Source: Vermamoeba vermiformis
Taxonomy: Eukaryota; Tubulinea; Echinamoebida
DNA length: 64,000 nucleotides
Direction: 5' to 3'
Assembly (NCBI GenBank): GCA_045837725.1
Contig: JBEWZL010000260.1
Span: 620,001 to 684,000, forward strand
Below the pieces are notes generated by a model. That model saw only the letters and a list, made by a program, of their open reading frames with translations. It was not told the origin of the DNA and did not search any database. Made by a program: the position numbers and the translations under genes. Below, piece after piece: positions 26,423 through 37,759 of the stretch (position 1 is its first letter; each line of letters opens with the position of its first letter).

Positions 26423-26582
26423 CAGATACGACCACAGAAATCTCCCTGAAAACCCTACAGCGGTGCCGTTGGTACCCCGTTCGCATTGTTGCGATGTTGT
26501 TGGAATGAAAATTTTCGCACGAACAAAAATCTTGTTGCGATTCGCAACAAACATTTCGTGGGAATTTGAATCCGGTTAACAA
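26423..26582 (-). repeat. Right terminal inverted repeat
   Basis: The right arm of the 889-bp element runs from GATACGACCACAG to CCGGTTAACAA. It is the inverted partner of 25694-25857. Confidence 0.75.
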
Positions 26583-26657
26583 TAAAAAGTTCTTGGTTTT
26601 ACCAAAGACTTGAACTTATTATTTTAACTAGTGCTTGTTAACGTCCACTCATACAAG

Positions 26658-29600
26658 ATGAATTCTTTTGACGCTTACTTAAAGAACATTAACATTCCTA
26701 CCGCGCACAGCAGAATCTACAAAGATGAGTGTGCCTATTCCTTCCATACGACCGTAAGTATACAAGCTAAATATTTTACGATTATCCTTTATGGAATTTA
26801 GTGTCCGTATTGTCGAATATGACTTAAAATATTTAAATTGAAAAAATTTTCAAAAATTAGGGAAGTTCGTTTTGCTGACTAATAATTGTCATATTAAATG
26901 ACGCGAATTAGCTGCTTGTAAAATGATTTTATTTCATGCCTAGAAATATAATAAATTTTTCAATTAGGAATCTGAAGGCGGCCTTTTTGTGGACATGAAT
27001 AATTTCATTGGTTTCAGTCCTGAATACGCAATGAAGAATTTTGAAGCTACAGGACATGCAGTATATCTCAACATTTTCAAGCGAAAGGTTGAGATTCCTA
27101 AAGTAAGCCGGATTAGCCTTTTGAAATTCCTAATTTTAGTCACTGATTACGCGATCTTTATTTTAGCCTGAAAGAGGTGAGAATGGTGAGCCCTTGGAAA
27201 AGAAACCAACAGTCTTGGGCATTGGTAAGTGCATCGTCTTTAGATCTGACTAGCATTATAATTATTAGTATTTTCCTTGGGCCTCGTAGTAATTTTTCTT
27301 ATGTCTCTATAGGCGTCGAAGGAGGTTTCGAATTGGAGTCACAAAGATTCAAATACGAGGAGGAATATTCCATCGTTATTTTGCCATCAAATCAGCGCTT
27401 CCCTTATCCCAGTGCTGACTTACCTTGGAAGGTATGTTCCATCCCTCTACTTTCCAAATAAGGCTATATTGCTAACGACACTACTGTCAGGTCGATCAAT
27501 CTGCCAAAGGCATTATCGAGTTCAATTCGGTTCAAAAGAAGGAAGACATTGGCGCATGGAACGCCGCTGACGAAATCAAGGAGAGCAAGTAAGTGATGCC
27601 GTGGCATTGGTACTATGATCGATATTAATCTAATTCTATAGGTACGCTAAAGATCTCAAACAGCTCGACAACGGAGTTATGATCCCAAAGTTTGGCTGGA
27701 AGTGCTCTCGTTGCGATTTGACCGAGAACTTGTGGATGAACTTGACTTCTGGTGTCATTTTGTGCGGCCGTAAAAACTGGGACGGCAGTGGTGGCAACGG
27801 TCACGCCCTCGAGTACTTCAACGAGACTGGTTATCCTCTCGCCGTTAAGCTCGGCACGATTTCGGCTGACAGTCCTGCTGACGTGTACAGCTATGCTGAG
27901 AACAACGAGGTGTTGGACCCCTACTTGGAGAAGCACTTGGCTCACTTCGGCATCGATGTTAAAAACATGAAGAAGGTAAGATAAAGCTACTAGTGGATCA
28001 ATATAACTCACTAATCATCGTCTAGACTGACAAATCAGTGGCTGAACTTCAACTCGAGTGCAACATGAACTACGATTGGAAGCGCATTCAAGAAAATGAC
28101 AAAGAGTTGCAACCCTTGTGCGGACCTGGTTACACTGGCTTGATTAATTTGGGTAACACGTAAGTCAGCCCTTTGATAGACGATTCGCCTTATTAACAAC
28201 TGAGCAGATGTTACATGGCCTCCGTGGTGCAAGTTTTGTTCTCGTTGCCCGAGTTCAAGCAGAGATACTTCGATAATGCCGAGCAATTCATGCAAATGAA
28301 CATTGCCGAGCCTCCCAGAAACTATCACCTGCAAATGTACGTGCCACAGAAGTAATCTTACGGGCGGTTACTGATGCATGTAATTAGGGCTAAGCTTGCC
28401 GTTGGTTTGTTGTCTGGCAAGTACGCTAAATTGCACGACAAGGAAGAGCAAGACGGTGTTCGTCCCGCTATGTTCAAGTCGTTGATTGGTGACGGTCACC
28501 CTGAGTTCTCAACCAATCAGCAACAAGACTCGTTGGAGTACTTCCAATATTTGCTCGAGTACATCACGCGTCAAGAGAAGAGACGCGGTGACAATCAAGA
28601 TCCCACCACTGTGTTCAGATTCAAGATTGAAGACAAGCTGACAGACCTCACCTCCAACAAGGTCCGTTACACTTCGCGCAGTGACAACGTGCTCTCGTTG
28701 CCTGTGCCCTTGGAGAAGGCTTCCAACTACGCGGAATACAGCGCCTATGTCGCCAAGAAGAAGAACAACAACGCAACAGACAAGACTGCTGAAGCTGAGC
28801 CTGAAGTGCGTCCTCGTCTGCACTTGCAAGACTGCTTGGATGCTTTCTTTGCACCTGAGTTGATTGCTGACTTCTTGTCGCCCGTCACTAACACTCGTGG
28901 CAATGCTGCTAAGTAAGCAATTCTTCCAACCGTTGAAGAGATTTAACTGACCTTCTTAGGCAATCTCGTTTGGCAACGTTCCCGCCATACTTGGTTCTTC
29001 AACTGAGAAAGTTCTACTTTGAAAATTGGACTCCCAAGAAGATGGGTAAGAACTATGGTGTCCTCGAGATAATAATAGTGTCTAACTCAATTTTCAGACG
29101 TCTTTATTGACGTGCCGGATCAACTCGACTTGTCCGCAATGCGTGCACAGGGCAAGAGTGCCAATGAGGAGTTGATGCCCGAAAACGCTTCAGCCAGTGC
29201 TGCTCCCACTCAACCTGCCTTCTCTGAGGCTGTCGTTGAAGGTTTGATGGCCATGGGCTTTTCACGCAACCAAGCCGAGCATGCCTCTGTCGCTGTTCCG
29301 GGCAACAATGTCGAAGCAGCCACCGAGTGGTTGATTGCTCGTCTTGATGATCCTTGTGCGTACTCTGTTGGTAGCTTTGTTACGAAAAATCTAACTGTGC
29401 TCTAGCTTTGAACGAACCCGTGCAAGTCAAGAAGGCTGAGGCTCCCAAGGCCTCTGGCCCTGCTCAGCCCGACGAGTCTCTCGTGCAACAAGTCCTAGAG
29501 CTCGGCTTCACTCGTGCTCAAGCGTTGTTGGGCTTGAAAAACACTGTAAGTGCCTCATTCTAACACCGACCGACTTGTACTCAACTGATTACAGGATAAC

Positions 29601-29969
29601 AATGCCGAGCGTGCCGTGGACTGGTTGTTCAACCACCCCGATGTTGATCCCATGCAAGTGGAAGAGCCCAAACAGGAGCAACAACAACAACAACAACAAG
29701 CCCCCAGTGAGAACTACGGTGATGGCAGTGGCAGTAAGTACAAAGAGTTATTGTGACACGTGTCATCGACAATGCCTAACTGCCGTTGTTTAGAATATCA
29801 ATTGCACGCCTTCATCAGTCACATGGGCTCATCCGCGCACTCAGGCCACTATGTCTGCCACATCCTCAAGGAGGGTCGTTGGGTGCTCTTCAATGATCGC
29901 AAGGTTGCCTTGAGTGAAGATCCACCAAAGGACATGGGCTACATCTACATTTACAAGCGTGTCGATTAA
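26658..29969 (+). CDS. USP5: Ubiquitin-specific protease 5 / isopeptidase T-like
   Basis: A multi-exon gene starting [16 protein letters not shown] and ending YIYKRVD. In order it holds an N-terminal cryptic zinc-finger-like region ([16 protein letters not shown]), a ZnF-UBP domain ([34 protein letters not shown]) and the catalytic Cys box [19 protein letters not shown]. Then come [13 protein letters not shown], two UBA domains inserted before the His box ([23 protein letters not shown]), a glutamine run, and the His box [12 protein letters not shown]. This order is diagnostic of USP5/USP13. USP5 disassembles unanchored polyubiquitin, and its ZnF-UBP reads the free ubiquitin C-terminus. The active Cys lies directly after an exon junction (intron at about 28160-28207). 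Confidence 0.95.
29754..29765. repeat. TGACACGTGTCA palindrome in USP5 intron
   Basis: A perfect 12-bp palindrome in the last intron of the USP5-like gene, 25-30 nt after the donor. Confidence 0.75.
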
Positions 29970-30069
29970 AAGTGGACTACTGGGTCTTAACAATAGATCA
30001 AACATATAAATTTATACTTCTCCTGTAAATGAATCATTTTATTTTTTCAAAACGAGATCCAACAACACG

Positions 30070-30689
30070 ATGCAAGGAAATAATACCTCGCTAAAGGTCA
30101 TAGGAATAGTGACCATTATAAATATGGCCACGGTCGGTATTTTAGGCTTCCCGATTGGCTTTTTTACTGGATCAAGTACGTAAAAAAATTTAAAAAAATC
30201 AGAATATTTGTTAGGATTCATTTATATTTCATATACCACTATAAAATAATATTCTAAATTATTAGTGCTCACAATCGTTCGAAATGGCTTATTTATTGGT
30301 AGCTTGGTTGGCTTGGCGACAGCCCTTCCTTATATTCGCTTTACTGGTATTTACACTCATCATATACATACCCTATAATTATAATTGATATTATGGGACA
30401 GGACGAGCACAGATGTCGCTAGAATGCACTGTCCCTGCTGTTTTGGGCGCACTCATGGCTGACGGGTTCGTAGGCTTCGTAATACGTAAAAATATGTTGT
30501 AATATATTATTTAGTATACTTATGTGGTTCACTGTAATGACTGGTGGATTTTTTGACGCGTGGAGTTTGAGCACGATCTTGAAGCAGATCGTCATGTCAG
30601 TTGCGACAGGAGCATTATTAGGTTGTCCATTAGCAATTGCTATGGTTGGATCGCGAAAGAAGCGAGCAGATAATATTAAAGCTTTTTAG
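30070..30689 (+). CDS. Small four-segment membrane protein, unrecognised (141 aa)
   Basis: Four exons (30070-30175, 30266-30346, 30402-30465, 30515-30689) give 141 aa with four hydrophobic glycine-rich segments. They run about IGIVTIINMATVGILGFPIGFF, LFIGSLVGLATALPYI, PAVLGALMADG to MWFTVMTGGFF, and IVMSVATGALLGCPLAIAM. The tail is basic (GSRKKRADNIKAF). The alternating small residues recall Tim17/glycine-zipper membrane proteins, but I cannot assign a family. Confidence 0.68.
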
Positions 30690-30810
30690 CAAAAAAATGG
30701 GTAAAGTTCCTTTAGGCCTTGGCCAGCGAACATCAAAATTCATTTTTAACTTCACGCTTACAAGCACCACAACTCAAACAAGCACCTTTTTATTTAACCA
30801 AAATTGAATT

Positions 30811-32468
30811 ATGAGTTCTAACGAAGGGTAAGAAAGATTGAGAAATTTACTAAATTTAGTACTGGACACGATGTGATGTCAGATCGGTTCTTACTTTCCA
30901 TTCAAATACTGATAATTACGATATCCTAGTAGCAACGAATTTATACTAACACTATTTTACAATATCAGGCACCAGGAGGAAGATTACTTCTTCATTGACG
31001 GCAATACTGATCTTGATTTTTCTCAACTCGCCAACAAAAAAAAGCTTTATTTGTTCCTATTGCAACAACCTGACGCAATGTTTCAATTCATTGCAACAAA
31101 CACGACGTCGTTGAAGTGTTTAAAAGTGGCTCTGCATCGATCCCGACCGAATGACTGGCGGCTGCTCGGCCAAGCACTGGCACGCAACACGTCCGTTCAA
31201 ACAATGGAAATTGTCGTGCACGGCTATCTTCACGCACAGCCGCTAGGACACGAAGCAGCAGTCGAGTTGTTTCCTTTTCTAGCGCAGAACTACAGCTTGC
31301 AAGAGCTGACTCTGCGAGGCGAATTTTCAAACAGCGAGCTGGAAGCTTTCACAGACGGTCTCAAGCACAACAGAGCCGTCACCCAGCTGTACATTGCATG
31401 CCCACTTCTGTCTCTCTCGTGGGCTTACTCGGCGAGAGTCTCAAGTGCCACCCCACAGTCAAACAATTGTCCTTAATGTCAGCGGAAGTGAGTGCTGAAC
31501 AGTTGCAAAGATTCGCCGAAGGACTCAATACAAATCAAGCCTTAACAACGCTGATGTGGACGCTATCGTTGAACAGCCCCTTCGAGCCATTCTGCCACTA
31601 CCTTCGCTCGACAAAAACACTGTCCAGGTTGTCAATTGAACTTCTTCCTTCAGCCAGCCTCGATCAAGTTTGCAACGAGTTGTGCCGAGCGTTAGTCCGC
31701 AACACCTCCCTGACCACAGTGCATGTGTCAGGACTGCAGAGCTCGTGTGACTGCATGGACCTCCTGCGATACAACAAGACCATCACGACTTTGTCACTGA
31801 GCGGCAATTTTTCCACGAGCTCGTTTCTGGCCATCAACACCGCACTCGGCCAGAATAAAACGATCACAAAGTTAAAACTTGCCGGCATAAAGACCAAGGA
31901 AGGGCTGCAGGCTATCAAAGAAGCGTGGATAATGAATGACACGTTGATTGACGTCGAAATTTGTGCTCATTACGCCATACGTAACATGACCATGCCACCG
32001 ACATTCTACAGCGACATAATGAAGCGCAACAAGACTATCAGCACGATAAAAATACCTCACATTGGCGTCAGTGACTTGATTGCGCTCATCAATGCCACGA
32101 CCTCGCTCACTGATGTGACGGTCATGGATCGTTACACTTTTCATGATCCAAGTGATGAAACGTTAGCTGCGCTGAGAGAGGCCTTGGAGCGGAATTACTC
32201 TTTGACACGTGTCAAATTACGGCAAACAGTCAACAAGACAGTGGGATACTTGCCGACCGCCAACGAATTCTGCGAGCGTAATATTCTGCTGAAGAAACAA
32301 TTCTACCAAGACACCGCGCTGACCATGCACATCATGGCGCGCAGTGAATTATTTGCCGTGCTGCCTATTGAACTGTGGCACGCAATTTTCAGCCACATCC
32401 GTTACCCTGGCCTGTCATCATTTGAAGCCCTGGCCAAAGTTGTTTTCAAGCGTTACGTGCACAAATAG
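30811..32468 (+). CDS. Leucine-rich-repeat protein with C-terminal F-box-like segment; one frame break
   Basis: A short first exon (MSSNEG, 30811-30827) splices to one long exon (30969-32468) of ribonuclease-inhibitor-type repeats. Typical units are LARNTSVQTMEIVV, LAQNYSLQELTLRG, LKHNRAVTQLYI, LKCHPTVKQLSLM, LNTNQALTTLMW and LVRNTSLTTVHVSG. The C-terminus has LPIELWHAIFSHI, which resembles an F-box core placed last. The frame shifts near 31390-31398: the upstream frame gives repeats up to QLYIA and the downstream frame resumes at MPTSVSLVGLL. No intron fits the break. It could be a genuine disabling change, a programmed shift or an assembly error. The repeats continue intact on both sides, so decay is recent or absent. 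Confidence 0.7.
32203..32214. repeat. TGACACGTGTCA palindrome (coding copy)
   Basis: A perfect 12-bp palindrome inside the LRR coding exon (codons for LTRVK). It is the only one of six perfect copies in the window that is not in an intron. Confidence 0.7.
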
Positions 32469-32511
32469 GCGTGTTTTATTTGTAAGGCAAAAATAAACGT
32501 ACAAAAAAAAG

Positions 32512-33176
32512 CTACCAGCACTTTAGGAAAAGCATCGGTGTAAAAATGAGCACTGAAACTACGAGCAAAAATAGTCCAACACAAAAATTTCTCATTGCCT
32601 GCTGATATTTATATGCAATATCGGGAGTATGAATGAGGGGCTTGTCATCAGCTGGGTGATAGAAGCACGGAACGGATCCGCTAAACTCGATCACTTTTGC
32701 CGTTGCTACTGCATCTCTGTGGTACTTTAACTCTGTATAATAGTGATATTTACTGTTAGTGCCGCTCGAAGAATGCTGTCATTCGTACCTCCAAAGTACA
32801 CCGTTTGCTGTCGCGTGACATTGTTGACCGTGTAATTCACCTGCAAAGATGCAAATAAGAAAGATTTAACAGTCTTGAGGAGTTACTTACTGAGAGTTCT
32901 AAAATATAGCGGAACTCTTCTATTCGTGCTACTATTATGCTTGAAATATAGCACGTCGTAGCTGAAAATCGATCGTTAAACTACTTCAAAAAAAAATAAA
33001 CGGTATTAATAGTTACATAAGAATTCGACGTCGCTGTAGCGGTGATAAAGACTTCTGTAAAACAGCCCACTACAAATGAACATGGCACTCAGAGCTAGGC
33101 ACAACAGTCCGAATACCACCAGTACCAAGGCGAATTCAGAGTCCTCTTGTTCTTTTCTTCTCTGCACCGTAGTCAT
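32512..33176 (-). CDS. Two-transmembrane protein with extracytoplasmic loop, unrecognised
   Basis: Four exons from the ATG at 33176. A basic, acidic N-terminus (TTVQRRKEQEDSEF) precedes a first membrane segment (ALVLVVFGLLCLALSAMFIC). A loop of about 110 aa follows with Cys residues and N-glycosylation-type sites (VNYTVNNVTRQ). A second membrane segment (CVGLFLLVVSVLIFTPMLF) ends in LKCW. The topology suggests both termini in the cytosol. A short TMEM-type architecture is clear; the family is not. No ATG was found upstream in frame. Confidence 0.68.
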
Positions 33177-33488
33177 CGTTGATTGGTTATGATGCGCTGT
33201 TGTTGCGTTGTTGTTCAGCTGTTTCGTAAACAATGCACGAAAACAACAAAATCTTCTTTTGCAATCTATTTTTGCACAATTTGACCAAAGTTTGAATTTG
33301 CTTACTCGTTTGCACCTCTAGTTAATTACTACACGCGATAGGATTTTCATAAATTATTCGCGATTGATTGTTCGTCAATCTAAATGGATCTGCTGTTCAC
33401 TACCTTTTTGATATTTAAAGTATTATTCGCGGTTGATTCTCTAATACTAATCATATATATGCTAATTATTATTGATCGCAATTGAATT
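33177..33488. other. Short intergenic spacer
   Basis: About 310 AT-rich bases between two minus-strand genes. They hold the promoter of the two-TM gene and the 3' region of the SGNH-like gene. No gene was seen. Confidence 0.4.
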
Positions 33489-34709
33489 TTACAGCTCTTT
33501 ATTTTGTTGCATTTCGTCTCGCAGGGTGCGCCATTCTCGCTGTACAACCACGTGCTTCAACTCTCGCATGAGTTCGTCTTTCATCTTCGCATGACCGCGC
33601 GCATTGAAGTGTATTTGATCGTAGTAATAGTTCTCTGCTTGGTGGTAATGCGCTTGAGCCAGATCCGGACACAAAACCACGTGTTTATCGTTCAAACTAG
33701 TTTTAATTGCCATTAATAAAATAGAATAATAATAGTATATTAATTACATACGATTTAATCCATTCTTTAAGCAATTTGTTGCGTCTGTCGATTAATTCTT
33801 TCTGCATCCGACTCACACTGGCTTTACAAGGCAAACTCGCGACAAATACTGTCTTATCCATTGCTTTTAGTGCCATAACTATTTGTTTAATATTCTCTAT
33901 TGTACGCTCAATATCACTAGGGTTTTGGCCCAAGCTAAAAAAAAATAATTTTTCAGATCGAGATCGCGAAATCAATTTGAGCTTACATTGAATCCATGCC
34001 ACCAACTATTACTATAAATATATCTGCATATTTTCCGGGGTACTTAATATTCTTTTTACGGCTCGTTTCACCGTTTTCTTCTCGCGGGCCAAATGTCCGT
34101 TCCCAAAGTGTCAATTTGTTCGGCTCATCACGAGGCTAAAGTAAATAAATAAGGATATGCAAATACTATATATAAGTGCGGTATGTACCTTATTAGGAAG
34201 CCAGTCGTCGGAAGTTGATTTGTACTGGCCTTTATTTATTCCGATCCAAGTTTGTTTCGTGGATCGCATTTCATCTTCGTTAATTTGCGTCTCTAAGCGT
34301 CCTATTTAATTATATATATCAATATATCAATATTTACGCGAGGGCTATATTTTACCTGCAATTCCTGGTGCTCCCCAGACAAACGTCACTCGATCGCCAA
34401 AACCTTCAGCAACTCCATCACCTAAATTATTAATTAGAATTTGCAGAAATATTTCGAATATTTTTAAAGTAATAATAAAGTAAAATACGGTTTTTTGAGT
34501 GCGTGCAACATTACAATGGTTTTTAATATTAATAACATGCCATGCTACGTACCAATGACAACAATTTTCCGAGTAAATTTATCTTCCAAATAAGGTGCGC
34601 CAGTAGCCCATGCAACGAGGCCTTTAATAGCTTTCAACCAATAATAATGAAAAAATATTCGGATGCGAACGTACAGCAGCCACAGCTTGGTCCTCAATCC
34701 GTTTGACAT
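33489..34709 (-). CDS. SGNH/GDSL hydrolase-fold protein with degenerate catalytic blocks
   Basis: About six introns. After a hydrophobic N-terminal anchor-like stretch (KLWLLYVRIRIFFHYYWLKA) comes the SGNH fold. Block I reads VVIGDGVAEGFGD, where GDS is expected. Block III reads VIVGGMDS, where G-x-N-D is expected. The C-terminal block is intact as YDQIHFNARGHAKM (D-x-x-H). The usual nucleophile Ser and oxyanion Asn thus appear as Gly and Met. The fold is clear and the enzyme is probably inactive or uses unusual chemistry. It shares a 171-bp divergent promoter region with the small basic gene at 34881. Confidence 0.72.
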
Positions 34710-34880
34710 AATTATCTGTATGCCTATGTATTGTGCATGATAAATTAAAACAATAATTCAACAAACCAAATTCGATCCAAATTTGAAATATCAACAGAGG
34801 CACGTGCTCAATCCGCCGGCAAAAATCTTCCTGGCTAAGCGGTTGTATTCAATTATAGTAAGTAAGAATACAGAACAACA

Positions 34881-35208
34881 ATGGAACGAAGTGGATCTGC
34901 AACGAATTTGAAGAGCAAGTTTGAGGATTTGGCCAAGCCTGCTCCTGAGCCCGAAAAGAAAACCACCAAAGGTAATACTACTGAGTATAATAGCTATTAA
35001 ATATGCAGTAATTGTTCTAATGTGAATTCTTGCAGGTCGTGTTGGTTGGAACGACGAGCGAGATCAAGGTGCGAAGAAAGTTCATAAAGGCGGCATGACT
35101 GGTGAGAATGAATACGATAATTAGTTAGAACAGAAGATAATACTAATAATGCTTATATTAGTCTTCGGAGATTTGCCTGCTAAGAAGAGTTTATCAGATC
35201 TGCCCTAA
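34881..35208 (+). CDS. Small basic protein, 67 aa, unrecognised
   Basis: Three exons (34881-34971, 35036-35101, 35162-35208) with clean GT-AG junctions encode 67 aa rich in Lys, Gly and Ser. It begins MERSGSATNLKSKFEDLAK and ends KKSLSDLP. LKSKFEDLAK has the look of a short amphipathic actin- or partner-binding helix, but this is inference. Three consistent splice junctions support it being real. Confidence 0.62.
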
Positions 35209-35356
35209 GAATCTTCAAATTGATTCGCTTGTACGTTAATAACTTGATATAAAAATGTAATATTATTTAATACATGAATATTAGAACGATATTGTACACG
35301 TAATACAGCGCGTTTGTATTTGCCAATCTTTACTTTTACAAATCTGACATTACTTT

Positions 35357-37316
35357 TTAAATTTTCTCGATCATTATTTTCAGCTTCGCAACAGGGTTCA
35401 AAATAGGATTGCTGCCGTCAGGGGGTGCAAATGTATCGATGGATTTGACGCGGAACTGCTGGAAAAACGTTGCAACGAAAACAGTTTGTTCGACCAACGA
35501 GAACTGATTGCCAAGACTGTTTATCCAAATTAGGAAATACTCGTAGGAGTATACTCGAGGCTGACTTACCAAGCACGTGATTTGAGCGAGAAGGGCAGAT
35601 ACGCAAAAGGTACAGTAGGTTTGTCAAATCGATCTGGATTGAATTCTTCGGGCTGGTCCCAAACCAACGGTGAATGATGAATGCCGTAAATATTCAGTCC
35701 GACACGGCTCTACATTGCCATATTAGGAAATATAGGTCTATAAGATGACCGTGACTTACGCCCTTGGGAATAATTTGCCCTTCAAATTCGAGATCTTGTT
35801 CAGCCATGCGTGAAAATATCAACGCAGCTGGTGGTTGCATTCTTAAGTTCTCTTTGATCACTTTGGTCACGTATTGTAGCTAAATATAGATCAGTAACCT
35901 CGTGTCAAAGTGTCAAACATATATTGTACCAGATATTTTGTTTGACACGTGAAAAATATTTCGAGTGACACGTGTCAAATTTAAAGTGTCAAACACGACA
36001 TCATCACGTGACTTACATCTTTGAAGTTCTCGTACTGCACGGGCTGACCTTTCAAGACTAGTTTGACTTCCTCGATCAATTTATCTTGCACGTGTGGATT
36101 GACAGCCACGTGATAGAACAGCCAGGTCAGTGCACTCGATGTCGTCTCGTGTCCAGCTAAGAACATGGTGAACGCGTTGGACAGTAACTGCGACAACAAA
36201 ATTAATATCAAACAGCGCGAAAAATATCGGTTGATACAACTTGAATATAAGAGAACTAGATAAGGAATGGTTTATATATAGCCCGTACCTCGCCGTCAGT
36301 CCAGTTCGGATCATGTGCCTGCAACATGACGTCCACGAGATCAAAGTGCCCGTCAGTGGTCTTGTGGCCTCGTTTAGACTGGCATTTGAACGATTAAAAT
36401 CAATTCAACTACGACCACTATAATACCCTTCACTATAATACACTTACATTAATAATATCGAGCAATGCGGTTTTGAGTGTACTCGAGGCTGAATTAAGAG
36501 TTTTCAACAGATTTAAACCGGTGATGTTTTCAATCTAAAACCGGATCTCAGTTAATTCATTGAATAACAAAGAAATATAGAGTAGACTTACCGCGCCAAG
36601 AATAAAAGTTTTCGGGGAAAAAGAAGCGAGCATTATTTTAATCACCTCAAGCGCGTTGTTTTGACTGCCTTGCATGGCATTGAAAGATCTGCTCAACACC
36701 GTGACACCGAGCACGTCAACGGTGAATAGCGGCATCCAATGCGCCACATCAATAGGCTTGTCGCTAATTTTGCTCCATTGTTGAATGAGTTCTAAGGACA
36801 GTTTATGGAAATCCGGGATCCATTGCTTGACCGCATCAAAATGGAAAGGCGGTGATAAAACTGATCGATAACGTCTAAAAAATGGTTGGTACTCATAATT
36901 ATATTTAAATTAGTGCTATTACCTCCATTGGTCGCCATTAGATGAGCTAACTCCATTTTTCAAAAATTCAGCCGCAGCAGGGAATACATTTAATCGTGCT
37001 TTAGGCATATCCTCAGGATTGGATAATACAAACTATGCATAATCAATTAATATCCATTTAATAGGATACGATCTTGCAAATATGTTTATACCTTAGCGGC
37101 ATCTGGATGTTGCGCGATAAGCGCTGTGAAGCCAGGAGTGACGAGTTTAGTGAATTTAGCATTATTAATCTTTGCTAGTCGTTGAGCAAGCAATTTAGTG
37201 CCGAATAAGAACTCGTATAGTGACACGCCTTCGTAATTGCCGTACTTGGCTTGATGCGATCTGACTTTGAGAGCAATTAACGCTCCGATAATGAATACTA
37301 CTACTATGGCCCACAT
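35357..37316 (-). CDS. Cytochrome P450 monooxygenase
   Basis: The start at 37316 gives an ER signal anchor (MWAIVVVFIIGALIALKV). Family motifs run in order: WRRYRSVLSPPFHF (C helix), I-helix AGHETTSS, K-helix KENLRMQP (ExxR), the PERF-type NPDRF, and the heme loop FSLKSRACLGNQF. The heme-ligand Cys codon spans an intron junction near 35520-35573. About eight introns. The heme loop has Ser in place of the usual first Gly (FSxxxRxCxG). It is probably a CYP3/4/5-like microsomal enzyme; the substrate cannot be told. The intron at about 35881-36015 carries several CACGTG-centred repeats. Confidence 0.9.
35966..35977. repeat. TGACACGTGTCA palindrome in P450 intron
   Basis: A perfect 12-bp palindrome. 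Half-site relatives TTGACACGTGAAA (about 35942), GTGTCAAAGTGTCA (about 35905) and AAGTGTCAAACACG (about 35984) crowd the same intron. Confidence 0.75.
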
Positions 37317-37759
37317 GTTAATATAATATTTAATAGATGAAATAGACAATACGCGCAAAAATATACTAGGTAACCGCGAAAATATTGTTACGAGCAATTA
37401 TTTTGTTCCGATAGAAAATTAATTGACGTGTGTGCGGATTAAATTATTTACGGCCGTAATATTGTATCACCATATTATTATTACGTCATTTCATAGTTAT
37501 TTTTCCGATCTTTACTGAAATAAAATTCATTTGTAAAAGTCAAGGTATGATCTTCAGCTGACTTACTAGTAAACTCTAAGTCTAAAAAAGACAATGCCCA
37601 CTATTAATGCAAAATCTACTATACTAGCGATGATTATAAATATTAGTGCTCTTCAGTTCAGCTTGCAAAAAACTGATCTAAACAGTTGTGTTGTGCTTCG
37701 TTAACAAAGAATTTCGTTTAATTAGAATCTTATTAACGTGCGCTATAAAGAAGACCACT
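37317..37759. other. Divergent spacer, P450 / aspartic protease
   Basis: About 440 AT-rich bases containing the promoters of two divergently transcribed genes. No ORF or RNA gene was seen. Confidence 0.4.

Larger units (their letters stand above)
25694..26582. mobile_element. Non-autonomous inverted-repeat DNA transposon (MITE/foldback-like, 889 bp)
   Basis: The element starts TTGTTAACCGGATTCAAATT and ends with its reverse complement (AATTTGAATCCGGTTAACAA), flanked on both sides by TA (25692-25693 and 26583-26584). The terminal inverted repeats are long, about 160 bp (25694-25857 and 26423-26582), with clear but imperfect identity. They share TTCCCACGAAAT, GCGAATCGCAACAAGATTTT and GAGATTTCTGTGGTCGTATC. 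There is no transposase ORF inside. An internal hairpin (AAAGCAGGAC / GTCCTGCTTT) lies near 25971-26034. TA target duplication suggests a Tc1/mariner-superfamily source. The TTAA inside the ends leaves a piggyBac origin possible. Confidence 0.78.

Noticed and set aside
25227-26657. Transposase-bearing transposon or virus-like insertion
   Set aside because: Only inverted repeats and no enzyme or capsid ORF were seen, so a non-autonomous DNA element is the simplest reading. No LTRs or viral genes were found anywhere in the window.
34146-34158. ATATCCTT on the minus strand, possible second U12 donor
   Set aside because: It lies inside a clear GT-AG intron of the SGNH gene near its 3' end, and the flanking exons already join in frame.
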